8,711 nucleotides of DNA, from the NCBI GenBank assembly GCA_031260845.1, contig JAISKR010000227.1:1-8711 (forward strand), in the 5' to 3' direction. Source of the DNA: Bacteroidales bacterium. Its GTDB lineage: Bacteria; Bacteroidota; Bacteroidia; Bacteroidales; UBA4181. Shown in pieces: positions 6,224 to 8,711 of the stretch (its first letter is position 1; the number at the start of each line of letters is the position of its first letter). Both the position numbers and the translations under genes were made by a program. The notes below the pieces were generated by a model. It was given only the letters and a program-made list of their open reading frames with translations. It was not told the DNA's origin and did no database searches.

Positions 6224-8038
6224 ATGACTCATTTCGCACTGATTGACTGGATTATTTTCATTGTATATGTTCTCATTATTGTGGGAGTGGGCTTGTGGGT
6301 GTCGCGCCCCAAGAAAGGAATCGAGAAGACCACTTCCGATTATTTTCTTGCCGACCGTTCCTTAACATGGTGGGCAATAGGCGCTTCGCTGATTGCGGCA
6401 AACATTTCTGCGGAACATTTCATCGCCATGTCGGGGTCTGGTTTTGCCATCGGATTGGCAGTTGCCTGTTACGAATGGGTGGCGGCTGCCGTATTGCTGA
6501 TTGTGGCAAAGTTCTTTCTGCCGGTATTCCTGCGAACCGGCATCTATACCATGCCGCAATTTGTCACTCAGCGCTACGACCGTCGCGTAAGTGCCAGTTT
6601 ATCGGTGTTTTGGATACTTATGTATGTCCTTGTCAACCTCACTTCGGTGAGTTACCTTGGCGCTTTGGCGCTCGAAAAAGTGTTGGGCATACCATTATTA
6701 TATGGTATCATCGGTTTGTCTCTTTTCACTGCCATCTATTCTCTTTACGGCGGATTGAAAGCCGTAGCATGGACTGACGTCATTCAGGTGGTGTTTTTGA
6801 TAGGCGGCGGGTTGGTTACATCCCTGCTGACGCTCAATGCAGTAGGCGATGGCGCGGGAATACTGGCAGGGCTTAAAGAAATCGTCAGTCAGGCGCCCGA
6901 ACACTTTCAAATGATTATCGAAAAGGGTACGCTTATCATCGCCGACGGTACAGACGGCGCTGTGAAGGACGCCTTCCTCGACCTGCCCGGCGTGGCGGTG
7001 ATTCTGGGCTCAATGTGGCTGACCAATATCTGTTTTTGGGGATTCAACCAGTACATCATACAGCGTGGCTTAGCCGCCAAAAACATTCGCGAAGCGCAAT
7101 ACGGACTTGCGTTTGCCGGATTTCTCAAATTATTGGTTCCATTGTTGGTGGTGATACCGGGAATTGCGGCTTATGTACTTCATGCCGACATCGGCAAATC
7201 TGACGAAGCGTATCCTTGGTTGCTCAACAACGTTGTACCGTCAGGCATTACAGGATTAGCGTTTGCTGCCTTGACGGCTGCGGTGGTTTCATCGCTCAGT
7301 TCTATCATCAACAGCGCGTCCACCATCTTCACCATGGATATTTACAAAGGCTACATCAAGCCCAAAGCGACCAACAAGGAATTGGTACGCATGGGGCGCG
7401 TTGTGGCATTTGCTTCCCTGCTCATAGCCACGCTCATAGCCCCGAAATTTGCATCCCTCGACCAAGTATATCCTCTTATTCAGGAATATACCGGATTTAT
7501 CTATCCGGGCGTGTTCCTCATCTTTTTTCTCGGCATCTTCTGGCGCCGCGCCACTGCCGACGCCGCGCTGTGGACGGCAATTCTCACCCTGCCTGTGGCT
7601 TTTGCGCTTAAATTCCTGATACCGGATATGCCCTTTATTGTGCGTATCGGCTATGTTTTCATCATATTGGCGATTGTGTTTGTGGGTATCAGCCTGTTGG
7701 ACAAGAAACATCTGACCACATCGCCTGAAATGGGCGGTTTGGTGAAGAAAAATACCATTCGCACCGGAACACGTATCATCGTTGTTGCCGCATTAGTGGG
7801 GATTGTGGCGGCTTTTTTCCTCAATCGGTTCGCCAATTTTGCGCTTGACTCGGTTTACACCTTGGTGGTAGGCTTCATGTTGTTGGGATTGGTGCTGATT
7901 ATCAACGCAAAAAGCCCGAATATGAACAGCAAAGCCATCGTTTTGGAACACGGACTGTTTAAAACGAGCCTGCCATTCAACATAATCGCTATCGGAATAT
8001 GCGGCTTGTTAGCCTTCTTGTATGCGTATTTTTGGTAA
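6224..8038 (+). CDS. Sodium/solute symporter family protein, vSGLT-like Na+/sugar cotransporter
   Basis: This inner-membrane protein of 604 residues, with about 14 predicted helices, belongs to the SSS (SLC5) family and most likely imports a sugar with Na+. It aligns throughout with my recollection of Vibrio vSGLT (543 residues), including ISAEHFIAMSGSG, the family signature around GGLKAVAWTDVIQ (176-188), WGFNQYIIQR (272-281) and IQEYTG (419-424). The Na2-site residues are kept: Ala58, Ile61, Ala353, Ser356 and Ser357. Sugar-site equivalents kept are Glu84, Asn268, Trp272, Lys302 and Gln420. Changed are Gln69 to His65, Ser91 to Ala87 and Tyr263 to Phe271. The extra length lies mainly in a loop near 233-252 and in the region 495-580. 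The ATG start is 17 bases after ispG, suggesting one transcript. The exact sugar cannot be read from sequence. Confidence 0.92.
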   Translation: MTHFALIDWIIFIVYVLIIVGVGLWVSRPKKGIEKTTSDYFLADRSLTWWAIGASLIAANISAEHFIAMSGSGFAIGLAVACYEWVAAAVLLIVAKFFLPVFLRTGIYTMPQFVTQRYDRRVSASLSVFWILMYVLVNLTSVSYLGALALEKVLGIPLLYGIIGLSLFTAIYSLYGGLKAVAWTDVIQVVFLIGGGLVTSLLTLNAVGDGAGILAGLKEIVSQAPEHFQMIIEKGTLIIADGTDGAVKDAFLDLPGVAVILGSMWLTNICFWGFNQYIIQRGLAAKNIREAQYGLAFAGFLKLLVPLLVVIPGIAAYVLHADIGKSDEAYPWLLNNVVPSGITGLAFAALTAAVVSSLSSIINSASTIFTMDIYKGYIKPKATNKELVRMGRVVAFASLLIATLIAPKFASLDQVYPLIQEYTGFIYPGVFLIFFLGIFWRRATADAALWTAILTLPVAFALKFLIPDMPFIVRIGYVFIILAIVFVGISLLDKKHLTTSPEMGGLVKKNTIRTGTRIIVVAALVGIVAAFFLNRFANFALDSVYTLVVGFMLLGLVLIINAKSPNMNSKAIVLEHGLFKTSLPFNIIAIGICGLLAFLYAYFW

Positions 8039-8064
8039 TTTTTGAAAAATTTAATTTAAATATA

Positions 8065-8094
8065 TTGCAGATTTGAAAAATCTCCTTACCTTTG
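8065..8094 (+). promoter_or_regulatory. Bacteroidota-type promoter of the tRNA-tuf operon
   Basis: TTG at 8065-8067 lies 19 bases upstream of TACCTTTG at 8087-8094, which matches the TAnnTTTG -7 consensus exactly; the spacing is the usual one. Transcription would begin near 8100, about 38 bases before the first tRNA. The spacer contains a 6-bp palindrome, AGATTT-GAA-AAATCT (8069-8083), of unknown meaning. No convincing terminator for the symporter gene is seen between its stop and this promoter. Confidence 0.7.
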
Positions 8095-8137
8095 CGCTCT
8101 CGTTTTTTGGCGTATTGTTCACAGTACGTTAAAGAAT

Positions 8138-8211
8138 GCCGATGTAGCTCAGTCGGCCAGAGCAGCTGATTTGTAATCAGCTGGTCGGGGGTTCGAATCC
8201 CTCCATCGGCT
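8138..8211 (+). tRNA. tRNA-Thr(UGU)
   Basis: A 74-base cloverleaf with a perfect 7-bp acceptor stem (GCCGATG with CATCGGC) and discriminator T at 8211. The anticodon stem GCTGA/TCAGC encloses the loop TTTGTAA with anticodon TGT at 8172-8174. The T loop is TTCGAAT. No CCA is encoded. It corresponds in order to thrU of the E. coli tufB operon. Confidence 0.96.
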
Positions 8212-8260
8212 CGTGCGTTCTTACTTTTATTGAAAAGATATTTGAAATTAAAAAAATATC

Positions 8261-8343
8261 GGGGAGATTCCAGAGCGGCCAAATGGGGCAGACTGTAAAT
8301 CTGTTGTCTTACGACTTCGTAGGTTCGAATCCTTCTCTCCCCA
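8261..8343 (+). tRNA. tRNA-Tyr(GUA)
   Basis: An 83-base class II tRNA with a long variable arm, as expected for bacterial tRNA-Tyr. The acceptor stem is GGGGAGA paired with TCTCCCC and the discriminator is A at 8343. The anticodon loop CTGTAAA has anticodon GTA at 8295-8297. The anticodon stem GCAGA/TCTGT has one G-U pair. CCA is not encoded. It is equivalent in position to E. coli tyrU. Confidence 0.96.
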
Positions 8344-8355
8344 CTGATTTCAAAG

Positions 8356-8428
8356 GCGGAAGTAGCTCAGTTGGTAGAGCATAACCCTTCCAAGGTTAGG
8401 GTCGCGGGTTCGAGTCTCGTCTTCCGCT
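8356..8428 (+). tRNA. tRNA-Gly(UCC)
   Basis: A 73-base cloverleaf with acceptor stem GCGGAAG/CTTCCGC and discriminator T at 8428. The anticodon stem TAACC/GGTTA encloses loop CTTCCAA with anticodon TCC at 8389-8391. It lies 12 bases after tRNA-Tyr and 10 bases before the next tRNA. CCA is not encoded. It is equivalent in position to E. coli glyT. Confidence 0.96.
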
Positions 8429-8438
8429 CAAAGTTATC

Positions 8439-8510
<72 letters not shown>

Positions 8511-8588
8511 CTGGGAACGAGAGTATATGTAAGTAAATAATTAATAATGCAAATATCATCTTTAAACCTATTTTAAAATTATATCATC

Positions 8589-8711
8589 ATGGCAAAAGAA
8601 AAATTTGACAGGTCCAAACCGCATGTGAACATTGGAACCATCGGTCACGTTGACCACGGTAAGACAACCCTTACCGCCGCCATCACAATGGTGTTGGCAA
8701 AGAGAGGATTA
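8589..8711 (+). CDS. tuf: Elongation factor Tu (3' partial, N-terminal 41 residues)
   Basis: EF-Tu delivers aminoacyl-tRNA to the ribosome as a GTPase. The ATG at 8589 starts [20 protein letters not shown], the typical Bacteroidales-like N-terminus. The G1 P-loop GHVDHGKT spans residues 19-26, with Lys25 and Thr26 as nucleotide-binding residues. The gene leaves the window after 41 codons. The 78-base leader after the last tRNA is AT-rich without a Shine-Dalgarno sequence, as usual in this phylum. It is probably co-transcribed with the four tRNAs. Confidence 0.98.
   Translation, partial: MAKEKFDRSKPHVNIGTIGHVDHGKTTLTAAITMVLAKRGL

Noticed and set aside
8037..8051. AATTTTT-G-AAAAATT palindrome at the symporter stop codon as a terminator
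   Set aside because: It has no G or C in the stem, a one-base loop if fully paired and no following T run, so it is too weak to call.
7989..8282. 97-codon - strand ORF containing GGIRTPDQLITNQLL
   Set aside because: This is the antisense reading of the tRNA-Thr gene, a well-known source of false protein annotations; it also overlaps the end of the symporter gene.

Overview
The window looks like a chromosomal stretch from a Bacteroidota member, probably order Bacteroidales. Three things point there. The partial EF-Tu N-terminus is of the Bacteroidales type. A promoter of the TTG-N19-TAnnTTTG kind lies ahead of the tRNA cluster. IspG carries the remnant of the extra central domain typical of this phylum. 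No gene shows a clear Shine-Dalgarno sequence, which also fits. All supported genes are on the + strand.

Region 1 (1-4357) looks like part of a secreted carbohydrate-degradation locus. It starts inside a gene for a FAD-dependent oxidoreductase of the FAD_oxidored type, which is fused in frame to a shortened SGNH/GDSL-hydrolase-like tail. A hairpin-forming intergenic palindrome follows. Next comes a 938-residue exported protein of unknown function with a probable helical-barrel core and beta-rich flanking modules. No SusC/SusD, sulfatase or regulator gene is visible, so the link to a polysaccharide locus is inference.

Region 2 (4358-4763) is about 400 bases without a convincing gene. It holds a hairpin just after the stop codon, a 49-codon ORF that may be a relic, a GC-rich stem-loop, an AT-rich stem-loop and a candidate promoter for ispG.

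Region 3 (4764-8038) holds ispG (MEP isoprenoid pathway) followed 17 bases later by a Na+/sugar symporter closely related to vSGLT. The two are probably co-transcribed, but no functional link is evident. IspG is of the large Bacteroidota/plant type but has lost most of its central domain. The symporter keeps its Na+ site and most sugar-binding residues, with two substitutions that match human SGLT1 rather than vSGLT.

Region 4 (8039-8711) is the translation cluster tRNA-Thr(UGU), tRNA-Tyr(GUA), tRNA-Gly(UCC), tRNA-Thr(GGU), tuf. This is the same order as the E. coli thrU-tyrU-glyT-thrT-tufB operon. It is driven by a good Bacteroidota-type promoter, and tuf runs off the window end.

I found no CRISPR array, insertion sequence, phage gene or defence system, and no strong candidate for an entirely new system. 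The best leads are the oxidoreductase-hydrolase fusion with its missing catalytic block, the contracted IspG, the uncharacterised 938-residue protein and the structured intergenic region.
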